Source: an uncultured beta proteobacterium
Lineage (GTDB): Bacteria; Pseudomonadota; Gammaproteobacteria; Burkholderiales; Burkholderiaceae_C
Assembly: GCA_903869595.1 (NCBI GenBank)
Contig: CAIPZV010000053.1
Span: forward strand, 1 to 64,000
DNA length: 64,000 bases
Direction: 5' to 3'
A model generated the notes under the pieces. It did not search any database, had not been told where the DNA came from, and saw only the letters and a program-made list of their open reading frames with translations. Shown here piece after piece: positions 48,301 through 56,196 of the stretch. Every line of letters begins with the position of its first letter. The first letter of the stretch is position 1. Made by a program: the position numbers and the translations under genes.

Positions 48301-48629
48301 GCATGATCGCGCTGGCGGGCATCATCGTGCGCAATTCGATACTACTGGTGGACTTTATTAACCTACTGGTGCGCCAAGGCATGCCGCTAGAGCAAGCCGT
48401 GGTGCGCTCGGCCATCACGCGCGCCCAGCCCATCATGCTGACGGGCCTGGCCGCCATGCTGGGGGCTTTCTTCATTCTGGACGACCCGATCTTTAACGGG
48501 CTGGCTATTTCTTTGATATCGGGCATTTTTGTGTCCACCATTCTGACCTTGGTGGTCATCCCCACGCTGTACTACGCCGCCAACTACAAGCACCCCGAGC
48601 GGCTGGCGCAAGTGCAAACGACGGTTTAG
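45384..48629 (+). CDS. RND efflux pump, inner-membrane subunit
   Basis: A 1081-residue RND transporter. TM4 proton-relay aspartates D420/D421 are in GILVDDAIVVVENI. The TM10 position that is Lys in AcrB is Arg here (R983 in IIVRNSILLVDF), a variant seen in some RND subfamilies. Start ATG 45384 is 1 nt after the adaptor stop; an upstream frame overlapping the adaptor is rejected. Its 3' 1503 nt are duplicated without gaps at 50417-51919. Context suggests export of thiol- or sulfur-related toxicants (inference). Confidence 0.92.
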   Translation: MKNQAHLGISGRIAALFQRAHITPLLAMLALLLGAFAVLVTPREEEPQINVTMANVLIPFPGASVADVEQMVAIPAEQVLSQMVGTEHVMSLSRPGLAVLTVQFKVGVPRTEALVRLHDTLRSNTDWLPKDLGVLEPIIKPKGIDDVPIVTLTLFSKDTQTGAFDLERVAHSMEVELKRVPGTREVQTLGGPGRAVLVALDPARMAGANITVADLQSALQSANLGLPVGELLGANQTLAIEAGPFLAEAQDVADLVVGVKLGRPVFLRDVAQVSDGPLAPSRYVWHGQSQAQGGGQYPAVTLSITKKPGENAIDVADAVMQRVAQLRNTVVPDSVQVVQTRNYGESANAKAQKLIQKLLFATASVVLLVFLALGRREAAIVGVAVVLTLTVTLFASWAWGFTLNRVSLFALIFSIGILVDDAIVVVENIHRHQQLFPHKTLAQLIPGAVDEVGGPTILATLTVIAALLPMAFVSGLMGPYMSPIPINASMGMLLSLAIAFMVTPWLARIWMKPSPPAGEGAHADAPRGLSALLEPVFERVFAPLLHAQAGARNRRLLGLAVAVLIAISVALPATGLVLLKMLPFDNKSEFQVVVDMPVGTPLEQTAAVLRDLGAHLASVPEVTDYQAYAGMAAPINFNGLVRQYYLRAGAELGDIQVNLVDKHARSAQSHAIPTRERPALQAIGKRYGANVKVVEVPPGPPVLSPIVAEIYGPEAAGRRQVAQAVRAVFEQTSGIVDVDDSSIANAPRKLLLVDRRKAAQAGVSQQAIVTTLRAGLAGQAASYLHDASKYPAPVVLQLPPESQGDLDALLSLRVRAASGAQVPIRELVTISDTLREQPVYHKDLLPVNMVVADMAGKLDSPLYGVFQMRSAIAAIPTPGGGALQEFFIHQPSDAQRRYALKWDGESQVTYETFRDMGAAYGVGLVLIYLLVVAQFGSYLTPLIIMAPIPLTIIGVMPGHAIMGAQYTATSMIGMIALAGIIVRNSILLVDFINLLVRQGMPLEQAVVRSAITRAQPIMLTGLAAMLGAFFILDDPIFNGLAISLISGIFVSTILTLVVIPTLYYAANYKHPERLAQVQTTV

Positions 48630-48656
48630 TTTTTGATTTTTTAAAAGAGGTTTGAT

Positions 48657-48866
48657 ATGTACTCATGGCAAATGGTTCGTTTGGTGGCTGGCGTTTTAAT
48701 CATGGGCTCACTAGCCCTAGGCGTTCCCGGCAGTATGTTTTTTGTGAGTGAATGGTGGCTGGCGCTTACCGCTTTTGTAGGAGCTAATCTGGCCCAAAGC
48801 GCGCTCACGCGCTGGTGTCTGATAGAGACCATCATGCGTAAACTCGGCTTTCCTGCTGGCGCTTAA
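48657..48866 (+). CDS. DUF2892 (YgaP-type) small membrane protein, copy 1
   Basis: A 69-residue protein with two TM helices (about 7-29 and 32-52) and the conserved LTRWCLIETIMRKLGF tail. In E. coli YgaP this module is fused to a rhodanese domain; here the two are separate genes in the same cluster. The Shine-Dalgarno AGAGG precedes ATG. A second copy is at 51953-52162. Confidence 0.88.
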   Translation: MYSWQMVRLVAGVLIMGSLALGVPGSMFFVSEWWLALTAFVGANLAQSALTRWCLIETIMRKLGFPAGA

Positions 48867-48880
48867 CTACGGGGTTCCCT

Positions 48881-49318
48881 ATGCTCTTAGTCTGTCCTCA
48901 CTGCGGTACAAAAAACCGCGTCGCCCCTGACACACTGCAAAACGTATTGGCCTGCGGCAGTTGCCGCGCTGACCTGCTGCCCGCTGCGCCCATGGCGATA
49001 AGTGACACCACCTTCGAGCGCTTTATCGCTGGTACCGAGCTACCGGTGGTGGTGGACTTTTGGGCCGCTTGGTGCGGCCCCTGCAAAGCCATGGCCCCGC
49101 AGTTTGAAAGCGTGGCGCGCGCTATGCCGCTGGTGCGATTTGTCAAAGTCGATACCGACGCCACGCCCCTGGCCAGCGCCAAGTACAACATCCGCAGCAT
49201 TCCCAGTCTGTTGCTGTTTGAAGGCGGTAAAGAAAAAGCCCGCATTACTGGTGCGATGTCGGCGCAAGACCTCAAAGCTTGGCTGCAGGCCCACCTGAGC
49301 TCCGGTTACCCACAATGA
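48881..49318 (+). CDS. trxC: Thioredoxin 2 (TrxC-type, with zinc-binding N-terminus)
   Basis: A 145-residue thioredoxin with an N-terminal zinc ribbon (C5, C8, C25, C28) and the redox site WCGPC (C65, C68); the cis-Pro loop is in RSIPSLLLF. This is the TrxC class, made under oxidative stress in other bacteria. It lies 14 nt after the DUF2892 gene. A gutted copy is at 52177-52345. Confidence 0.93.
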   Translation: MLLVCPHCGTKNRVAPDTLQNVLACGSCRADLLPAAPMAISDTTFERFIAGTELPVVVDFWAAWCGPCKAMAPQFESVARAMPLVRFVKVDTDATPLASAKYNIRSIPSLLLFEGGKEKARITGAMSAQDLKAWLQAHLSSGYPQ

Positions 49319-49345
49319 ACCAAGATTACCTTTGAGAAATATTTC

Positions 49346-49444
49346 ATGCGAAAAATCCGAAAAGGTACGTCTGAACCCGTGTACGAAAAGTACGTGCTTA
49401 AAGCGCTAGGCATCGTCCGATTGGCAGACGGAAAACCTCATTAG
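49346..49444 (+). CDS. Possible 32-residue peptide, unidentified
   Basis: A short open frame between trxC and the OsmC gene, starting MRKIRKG and ending LADGKPH, basic at its N-terminus. No good Shine-Dalgarno is seen (GAGAAA at a loose spacing). It may be a remnant or chance; I do not recognise it. Confidence 0.2.
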   Translation: MRKIRKGTSEPVYEKYVLKALGIVRLADGKPH

Positions 49445-49501
49445 AAGAGCCTATTACGTTTACGCCTGAACCCGCAATGTTCTGCCCTATAGGAAAAAAC
49501 C

Positions 49502-49954
49502 ATGAGTGAATCCCTTGTAAGTATTAGCCTGCACCAAAAGCAAGATTACCAATTTGAAGTCAGCTTCGGGGACTTAGTGCCGTCCTTGCTGGCTGACGAG
49601 CCCGAGCCGATGGGTAGCGGCCTGGGACCATCGCCAGTTCAATTGCTAGCGGCAGCAGTGGGTAACTGCCTGGCCGATTCGCTATTGTTTGCGCTTCGCA
49701 AGTTCAAGCAAAAACCTGATCCGCTGCGCTGCGATGTCCACGCACAGGTCGGTCGCAATAGTGAAGGTCGCCTGCGAGTGCTTCAAATCCGTGCGGTGCT
49801 GACCCTAGGCGTGCCTGCCGCGTCCCTAGAACATTTGGACCGGGTGCTCGAGCAGTTTGAAAACTTTTGTACCGTGACCCAGAGCGTGGGCCAAGGGATT
49901 GCGCTTGTAATAGAGGTTTATGACAGCAATCGGCTTCGCCTAAAACCACGTTAA
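49502..49954 (+). CDS. OsmC family protein
   Basis: A 150-residue OsmC/Ohr-fold protein with the two redox cysteines C56 (AAVGNCLADS) and C123 (ENFCTVTQSV). The family reduces organic hydroperoxides with lipoyl or thiol donors; some act on persulfides. AGGA precedes ATG. Codon choice is less GC-rich at third positions than in the RND genes, so it and the next gene may have a separate origin. Confidence 0.87.
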   Translation: MSESLVSISLHQKQDYQFEVSFGDLVPSLLADEPEPMGSGLGPSPVQLLAAAVGNCLADSLLFALRKFKQKPDPLRCDVHAQVGRNSEGRLRVLQIRAVLTLGVPAASLEHLDRVLEQFENFCTVTQSVGQGIALVIEVYDSNRLRLKPR

Positions 49955-49979
49955 CCAATTTCTTCGAAAGATAAAACCC

Positions 49980-50360
49980 ATGAAAAATGCGCACGACCTA
50001 GTGGCCCAGGCTAAAGCCCAAATCCATGAAATTTCTATTGTCCAGGCTGTTGACGCCGTGCGCGATGCAGACCTGCTGATTGACGTACGCGAGGCCGACG
50101 AATACGCAGCAGGCCACGTACCAGGCGCTGTACACATGTCGCGCGGCCTACTCGAATTCAAGATGAGTGGCAGCCCCGAGCTCGCCGCTCGGGACTTAAA
50201 TATCGTTGTGTACTGCAAGACCAGTGGCCGCGCAGCCTTGGCCGCTGTGCAGTTACACGCTATGGGCTACCTCAAGGTGAGCTCCATTGCTGGCGGCTTT
50301 GATGCCTGGGTGTCTGCAGGTAAACCAACAGCAAAACCTGCATTGCCGACGTTTGAATAG
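49980..50360 (+). CDS. Single-domain rhodanese (sulfurtransferase)
   Basis: A 126-residue rhodanese with active-site Cys79 in the six-residue loop CKTSGR, plus LLIDVREADEYAAGHVPGAVHM. It transfers sulfane sulfur, and with the DUF2892 protein would reconstitute a split YgaP. It is 25 nt after the OsmC gene and directly precedes the truncated RND duplicate. Confidence 0.92.
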   Translation: MKNAHDLVAQAKAQIHEISIVQAVDAVRDADLLIDVREADEYAAGHVPGAVHMSRGLLEFKMSGSPELAARDLNIVVYCKTSGRAALAAVQLHAMGYLKVSSIAGGFDAWVSAGKPTAKPALPTFE

Positions 50361-50416
50361 CGCCCCAAGTTCGCCACCTTTTCGCCCACTATCCAATCGT
50401 TATGGGATTTGCCTAG

Positions 50417-51919
50417 CTGCCCTTTGACAACAAATCCGAGTTTCAGGTGGTGGTCGACATGCCCGTGGGCACGCCGCTGGAGCAAACCGCCGCCGTGCTG
50501 CACGCCCTCGGCGAGCACCTGGCACGCGTGCCCGAGGTGACAGACTACCAGGCCTATGCCGGCATCGCCGCGCCCATCAACTTCAACGGCCTGGTGCGCC
50601 AGTACTACCTGCGCGCAGGGGGCGAGTTGGGTGACATCCAGGTCAATCTGGTGGACAAGCACGCCCGCAGCGCGCAAAGCCATGCGATTGCCACCCGCGA
50701 GCGGCCCGCACTGCAAGCCATAGGCGCGCGCTTTGGCGCCAATGTGAAGGTGGTCGAAGTGCCGCCCGGCCCGCCGGTGCTCTCGCCCATCGTGGTCGAA
50801 ATTTATGGCCCCGAGGCCCAAGGCCGGCGCCAAGTAGCCCAAGCCGTGCGCGCCGCGTTTGAAAAAACCCCCGGCATCGTAGACGTGGACGACAGCAGCA
50901 TCGCCCATGCGCCCCGCACGCTCTTGCTGGTGGATAGGCGCAAAGCGGCGCAGCTAGGCGTGTCGCAGCAGGCCATTGTCAGCACCTTGCGCGCCGGCCA
51001 GGCCGGGCAAACCGCCAGCTATTTGCATGACGCCAGCAAATACCCCACCCCCGTGGTGCTGCAACTGCCCCCCGAAAGCCAGGGCGACTTGCCCGCGCTA
51101 CTGAGCCTGCGCGTGCGCGGCGCGGGCGGCGCACCGGTGCCTATTGCCGAACTGGTGCACGCCAGCGACAGCCTGCGCGAGCAGCCGATTTACCACAAAG
51201 ACCTACTGCCTGTGAACATGGTGGTGGCCGACATGGCCGGCAAACTCGACAGCCCTTTGTACGGCGTCTTCCAGATGCGCAGCGCCATAGCCGGCATGCC
51301 CACGCCCGGCGGCGGCACGCTGGACGAGTACTTCACCACCCAGCCCTCGGACGCGCTGCGTCACTACGCCCTCAAGTGGGACGGCGAGTCGCAGGTGACC
51401 TACGAGACCTTCCGCGACATGGGCGCTGCCTATGGCGTGGGCCTGGTGCTCATTTACCTGCTGGTGGTGGCACAGTTTGGCTCGTACCTGACGCCACTCA
51501 TCATCATGGCGCCCATCCCGCTGACCATCATCGGCGTCATGCCGGGGCACGCGCTGCTGGGCGCGCAGTACACCGCCACCAGCATGATCGGCATGATTGC
51601 GCTGGCCGGCATCATCGTGCGCAACTCCATATTGCTGGTGGACTTTATCAACCTGCTGGTGCGCCAGGGCCTGAGCCTGAAAGAGGCGGTCGTGCGCTCG
51701 GCCACCACCCGCGCCCAGCCGATTGTGCTGACCGGGCTGGCGGCCATGCTGGGGGCCTTCTTTATTCTGGACGACCCTATCTTTAATGGCCTGGCTATCT
51801 CACTGATCTTTGGTATTTTTGTGTCCACCATCCTGACGCTGGTGGTCATCCCTACGCTGTACTACGCCGCCAACTACAAGCACCCCGAGCGGCTGGCGCA
51901 GGTGGACACCACGGTTTGA
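50417..51919 (+). pseudogene. Truncated duplicate of the RND pump (C-terminal half only)
   Basis: The sequence aligns gap-free with 47127-48629 (residues 582-1081 of the pump), about nine residues in ten identical by eye. An in-frame TAG immediately precedes the homology start, so the first 581 codons, including seven TM helices and the D420/D421 relay, are missing. The first in-frame start would be GTG 50447 without a ribosome site. The frame itself is intact for 500 codons and many differences are synonymous. It is unlikely to work as a pump. Confidence 0.88.
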
Positions 51920-51952
51920 TTTTTTGTTCGTTCTATTAGAAAGAGGTTGCGT

Positions 51953-52162
51953 ATGTATTCATGGCAAGTGGTTCGTTTGGTCGCTGGTGTTTTCATCATG
52001 GGCTCGTTGGCCATGGGCATCCCCGGCAGCATCTTGTTTGTGAGCGGGTGGTGGCTGGCCTTCACCGCCTTTGTCGGCCTGAACCTGGCCCAAAGCGCCG
52101 TCACCCGCTGGTGCCTGATGGAAACCATCATGCGCAAGCTGGGGTTTGCGGCGGGGGCTTAA
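51953..52162 (+). CDS. DUF2892 (YgaP-type) small membrane protein, copy 2
   Basis: A 69-residue intact paralogue of the protein at 48657, same length, two TM helices and the TRWCLMETIMRKLGF tail, with AGAGG before the ATG. It is the only complete gene in the duplicated segment. Confidence 0.82.
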   Translation: MYSWQVVRLVAGVFIMGSLAMGIPGSILFVSGWWLAFTAFVGLNLAQSAVTRWCLMETIMRKLGFAAGA

Positions 52163-52176
52163 AAGGGGCGCGCGGC

Positions 52177-52345
52177 ATGCAATTGGTATGCCCCCGCTGC
52201 GGCCCCCTTGGCCAGCGGCAAATACAACACCCGCCGCATTCCCAGTTTGCTGCCGTTTGAAGACGGCCAGGAACAAGCCCGTATTGCTGGCGCCATGGCG
52301 TCGAAAAATTTGCGGGGGTGGGTGAAGGCCCACACGAGACACTAG
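52177..52345 (+). pseudogene. Thioredoxin 2 remnant with internal deletion
   Basis: It starts MQLVCPRCG like trxC, then jumps straight to the region matching PLASAKYNIRSIPSLLLFEGG, losing the second zinc-ribbon Cys pair and the whole WCGPC site. The junction also shifts the frame, so the C-terminal part (ending VKAHTRH) is read in a different frame from the ATG. Clearly non-functional. Confidence 0.85.
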
Positions 52346-52736
52346 CCGCCTTATCCAAGCCTTAACGCTTGCACCAGAGCCGCGCGGTTAAGGTGTTGGA
52401 TGCCCTGTGGAATCAGGGTAAACCCCTCGGCGCGGGGGCCTGTAGGCCGTGGACTTTGCAAACTCGATGCAATCCCAGCTTAGGGCGACCCAAGTACCCA
52501 AATTAGAGATTGAACAAGTGCTCGAGATCATGAACGATATGGGCCGCTGCGCAAGCCAACCATTCAAAGCTATCGGGATGTGCGCCCCGCCGCCTTGAAA
52601 GTCATCGCGACTTCGCCTGAAATAAATCTACCAACAAAAATATAGTCGATATGTCCCTCTTTGATCCGAGGAATTTGTAATAAATTTGAAAAACATTTCG
52701 GTCACTATCGCTCCTTTTAACCAACCGGAGCTATGC
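52346..52736. other. Gene-poor stretch with decayed coding remnants
   Basis: There is no intact gene. On the minus strand a frame ending at 52351 reads GFTLIPQGIQHLNRAALVQALRLG then stop, like a protein C-terminus, preceded by SLQSPRPTGPRAE. On the plus strand 52467-52598 is a 43-codon frame (starts MQSQLRATQ, ends MCAPPP). An inverted repeat CCTTAAC (52360-52366)/GTTAAGG (52387-52393) is present. From about 52600 the DNA is AT-richer and should hold the phoX promoter, but I see no clear Pho box. Confidence 0.5.
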
Positions 52737-54920
52737 ATGTCCCTGCAAAACGAATACGATGACAACGAAATCGTCAATCCCTCGAATAACCTTCACATGA
52801 ACGATATCTTGGCGGCACGCCTGAGCCGTCGCCAAGCGCTCCAAGGAGGAGTCGGAGTGACGGCCACCGCTTTATTGGGCAGTCTCAGCCTCGCTGCCTG
52901 TGGTGGATCGAGTTCAGCCACCCCCACACCAACACAGACAGCGGCACTCCTTGCCTTGGGCTTTAGCGCAGTCGCCAAGAATAAAAATGACCTGGTCACC
53001 GTGCCGGACGGCTACCAGGTAAGCATATTGCACGCCTTGGGCGACCCGATCCACTATGGTGATGAGTCATGGAAAAACAACGGAACTGAAACCGCAGATT
53101 CATACAACCGCCGCATTGGCGATGGCCATGATGGCATGTATTACTTCGGCCTGGCCGAAGACGGCAAGTTTGATGCCAACCGCTCGGATCGTGGCTTGTT
53201 GTGCGTCAATCATGAGTATGTGGTTCAACCCTATGGACTACACCCTACTGGCCTGACGGCAGGCGCAGCGCGTGTTGCCAGCGAGGTAGAAAAAGAAATC
53301 TATGCACACGGCGTGAGCGTGGTGGAGGTTAAGCGCGGTACCGGCATGGACATGGCCATGGTGCGCGGCTCCAAATACAACCGCCGCATTACCTCGGCCA
53401 CGGAGATGGTCTTTTCCGGGCCGGCCAAGGGCAATGACTTCCTTAAAACTAAATACTCGACAGATGGCACGAAGACCCGTGGCACCAACAACAACTGCGC
53501 CAATGGTTATACACCGTGGGGTACCTACTTGACTTGTGAAGAAAACTGGTTGAACGTGGTGGGTCGGGCGGCTGCTGACGACGCCAAGCGCGACACTAAA
53601 GATGTGGTTTCACTTAAGCGTTATGGCTTGCCTGAGGGCCGCAAGAGCCCCTACCTTTGGGACACAGCCGGTACCGAGGATTTGTTTGCCCGCTGGACCT
53701 CTTCAGTGGTAGGCGCTACGGCAGCAGAGGACTACCGCAACATTGCAAACAACTTTGGTTGGAACGTTGAAATCGATCCTTTCAACAACACTTCCGTGCC
53801 CGTCAAGCGCACGGCTTTAGGCCGTTTTAACCATGAAGGCGCATGGCCGGCGCCCGCCGTTGTCGGACAGCCGATTGTGATTTATCAAGGCGATGACGCG
53901 CGCAATGAATACATCTACAAATTTGTTTCTAAAGCACTGTGGAGCGCCAGCGATGTCAATGCAGGCCTGGCCGCTGGTGCCAAGTACTTGGATGAAGGCA
54001 CCCTGTATGTTGCCAAATTCAATGCCGATGGCACGGGTACTTGGCTGGAATTAACCCATGGTAAGAACGGCCTAGATAGCACTAACGCGACTTACGCTTT
54101 TGCCAACCAAGGCGATGTGCTGATTAATGCGCGTTTGGCTGCTGACTTTTTGGGTGCCACCAAAATGGACCGCCCGGAGTGGGGCGCCGTCAACCCCCTC
54201 AATGGCGAGGCCTACATGACCTTGACCAACAACAGCAACCGTATCGACCCGGCTGCCACACCGACCGGTGTCCAGCTCAAGCCCGATGCAGCCAATCCCC
54301 GTTACTACAGCGACACCTACACGAACACCGATGGCACTACCAAGTCCAACAAGGGCAACCCGCATGGCCACATCATTCGTTGGAAAGAAGATGGCGCAAG
54401 TGTTGCGGCGACCAAATTTGCCTGGGATATTTACCTCTTCGCCGCAGAAGATGGCGCGCCTGCCGATGTCAACCTCTCTGGCTTAACTGCGGTTAACGAC
54501 TTCTCGAGCCCGGATGGCTTGTATTTTGATCAGCGTGGCATGTTGTGGATTCAGACCGATGACGGCGCCTACACCGATGTAACCAACTGCATGATGCTCG
54601 CTGCGGTGCCGGGCAAGGTGGGCGATGGCGGCAAGGCCACGGCCGCTGGAGGTACTGCCACCATCAAGGGTGCCAATGCCACGCCCAACTCGGTTCGCCG
54701 GTTTTTGGTTGGACCCAAGGATTGCGAAATCACCGGCGTTGCCGTCACACCCGATGGGAAAACCATGTTCTGTAACGTGCAGCACCCCGGTGAAAACGGC
54801 AGTCTGGCCGCACCGAGCAGCGCATGGCCAGACAGCCAAACTGTTGCGGGTTCGACCAAGCGACCGCGCTCTGCAACTTTTGTGGTGACGCGCAAAGACG
54901 GCGGCGCTATCGGCGTCTGA
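52737..54920 (+). CDS. phoX: PhoX family alkaline phosphatase, Tat-exported
   Basis: A 727-residue calcium/iron-dependent phosphatase releasing phosphate from organic esters outside the cytoplasm. The N-terminal region has SRRQALQGG (twin arginine, about residues 34-42) followed by a hydrophobic stretch and a lipobox-like LAAC, so it may be a Tat lipoprotein. Conserved parts include RGLLCVNHEY, GYTPWGTYLTCEEN, NHEGAWP, SPDGLYFDQRG and GVAVTPDGKTMFCNVQHPGE. ATG 52737 has GGAG 6 nt upstream; a TTG 51 nt earlier is less likely. Confidence 0.9.
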   Translation: MSLQNEYDDNEIVNPSNNLHMNDILAARLSRRQALQGGVGVTATALLGSLSLAACGGSSSATPTPTQTAALLALGFSAVAKNKNDLVTVPDGYQVSILHALGDPIHYGDESWKNNGTETADSYNRRIGDGHDGMYYFGLAEDGKFDANRSDRGLLCVNHEYVVQPYGLHPTGLTAGAARVASEVEKEIYAHGVSVVEVKRGTGMDMAMVRGSKYNRRITSATEMVFSGPAKGNDFLKTKYSTDGTKTRGTNNNCANGYTPWGTYLTCEENWLNVVGRAAADDAKRDTKDVVSLKRYGLPEGRKSPYLWDTAGTEDLFARWTSSVVGATAAEDYRNIANNFGWNVEIDPFNNTSVPVKRTALGRFNHEGAWPAPAVVGQPIVIYQGDDARNEYIYKFVSKALWSASDVNAGLAAGAKYLDEGTLYVAKFNADGTGTWLELTHGKNGLDSTNATYAFANQGDVLINARLAADFLGATKMDRPEWGAVNPLNGEAYMTLTNNSNRIDPAATPTGVQLKPDAANPRYYSDTYTNTDGTTKSNKGNPHGHIIRWKEDGASVAATKFAWDIYLFAAEDGAPADVNLSGLTAVNDFSSPDGLYFDQRGMLWIQTDDGAYTDVTNCMMLAAVPGKVGDGGKATAAGGTATIKGANATPNSVRRFLVGPKDCEITGVAVTPDGKTMFCNVQHPGENGSLAAPSSAWPDSQTVAGSTKRPRSATFVVTRKDGGAIGV

Positions 54921-54953
54921 CAAATCGGGTTGGCGAAGCTATTGTTCGCCAAC

Positions 54954-54989
54954 AAAAAAAGCCCGGTCACTTGCGTGACCGGGCTTTTT
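54954..54989. terminator. Strong bidirectional intrinsic terminator
   Basis: A perfect 10-bp GC-rich stem (GCCCGGTCAC/GTGACCGGGC) with TTGC loop, flanked by seven A and five T, lies between the convergent phoX and the minus-strand binding-protein gene. The U-tract exists in both directions. Confidence 0.93.
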
Positions 54990-55049
54990 GATAAGGTCAA
55001 ACCCAAACCCCGCCGTCTTACTGCGACAAGGCTTAGGCCGACAAAGCGC

Positions 55050-56054
55050 TTACTTCGTAGAAGCTTCCCAGATAGCGTGCGAGTAAGCCGCTTTGCCCGG
55101 GTCTTTCTTGATCACGGGCGAGCTGCCGCTAGACAGCAGCACTTTGACCGTACGCTCGAAAGCGGCGGGCTCCAGGTAGCCCATCTTGGCGGTGCCTGCG
55201 TTGGTGATCAGCTTGGCCACGTTTTCCATTTGGCGCTTTTGCACCGCTTCGTTGGCGCTGCCCGAGGTGTCGCCGGCGACGACGATCTTGGCCGCTTCAG
55301 CGGGGTTTTTCACCGCGTCGTTCCAGCCTTTGAGGCTGGCCTTCACGAACTTGGCCATGCGGGCCACAAAGGCCGGGTCTTTCAGGTTGGACTCCAGCAC
55401 ATACAGGCCGTCTTCCAGCGAAGCGACGCCTTCTTTTTCATAGAAGAAGGTGACCAGTTCGCTTTCCTTCACGCCCGCATCGACCACTTGCCAGTATTCG
55501 TTGTAAATCATGGTGGAGATACAAGCGGCCTGGTTTTGCAAGAGTGGATCGACGTTAAAGCCTTGTTTCAGGATTTTGATGTCCGAGTCGGTTTTGTAGC
55601 CCAGCTTGGTCATCCAGTTCAGGAAGGGGTACTCATTGCCGCCGTACCAGACGCCCAGGGTTTTGCCCTTGAGGTCTTTAGGTGTGCTCACACCGCTAGA
55701 CTTTTTGCAGGTCAGCATCAAGCCCGATTGGTTGAACACTTGGGCCACGTTGACCAGTGGTACACCGGCTTCGCGCGCGGCCAGGGCCGAGGGCATCCAG
55801 TCCACCACGATGTCGGCTTGCTTGCCGGCGATCACTTGCGTGGGCGCAATATCGGGGCCGCCCGGCTTGATGGTGACATCCAGGCCTGCGTCTTTGTAAT
55901 AGCCTTTGGACTGCGCCACGTAATAGCCCGCAAACTGCGCTTGCGGCAGCCACTTGAGCTGAATCGTTACTTTGTCAGCCGCATGGGCCGCGACCGCACC
56001 AATGGACAGCAGAGCCGCTGCCAGGGTGGTGCTTAGTTTCAAACGCATCTTCAT
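55050..56054 (-). CDS. ABC importer substrate-binding protein, NMT1/SsuA type
   Basis: A 334-residue periplasmic receptor with signal peptide (1-25, ending AHAA) and the family's start VTIQLKWLPQAQFAGYYVAQSKGYYKDAGLDVTI and GGPDIAPTQVIAGKQADIVV. ATG 56054 has AGGAG upstream; ATG 56048 is an alternative. NMT1/THI5-like receptors bind pyrimidines such as thiamin precursors, or sulfonates and similar compounds. It is last in the array, 142 nt after the permease, and ends before a strong terminator. Confidence 0.88.
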   Translation of the reverse strand: MKMRLKLSTTLAAALLSIGAVAAHAADKVTIQLKWLPQAQFAGYYVAQSKGYYKDAGLDVTIKPGGPDIAPTQVIAGKQADIVVDWMPSALAAREAGVPLVNVAQVFNQSGLMLTCKKSSGVSTPKDLKGKTLGVWYGGNEYPFLNWMTKLGYKTDSDIKILKQGFNVDPLLQNQAACISTMIYNEYWQVVDAGVKESELVTFFYEKEGVASLEDGLYVLESNLKDPAFVARMAKFVKASLKGWNDAVKNPAEAAKIVVAGDTSGSANEAVQKRQMENVAKLITNAGTAKMGYLEPAAFERTVKVLLSSGSSPVIKKDPGKAAYSHAIWEASTK

Positions 56055-56124
56055 AGAAAAACTCCTAGGGTTAAGGACACAGGGGGAAAAATAGCTTGCC
56101 CGCGAGGGTAAGCCGGGGAACAGG

Positions 56125-56144
56125 TCTTGTCCACCTGGACAAGA
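56125..56144 (-). other. Stem-loop between permease and binding-protein genes
   Basis: A perfect 8-bp stem (TCTTGTCC/GGACAAGA) with a 4-nt loop. No U-run follows on the minus strand, so it is more likely a processing or stabilising element that lets the binding protein be made in excess. Confidence 0.45.
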
Positions 56145-56196
56145 AGACATTTTGACGCAGCGCAGATGGGGTGCAAGGGGGAAGGGAAGCAGGCTT

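Noticed and set aside
52600..52736. Pho box upstream of phoX
   Set aside because: I found no pair of CTGTCAT-like direct repeats; phosphate control may exist but is not visible.
54930..56036. 368-codon plus-strand open frame
   Set aside because: It is antisense to the NMT1-type receptor, which has a signal peptide, a ribosome site and clear family sequence; the plus frame shows only a low-complexity mirror and runs through the terminator hairpin.
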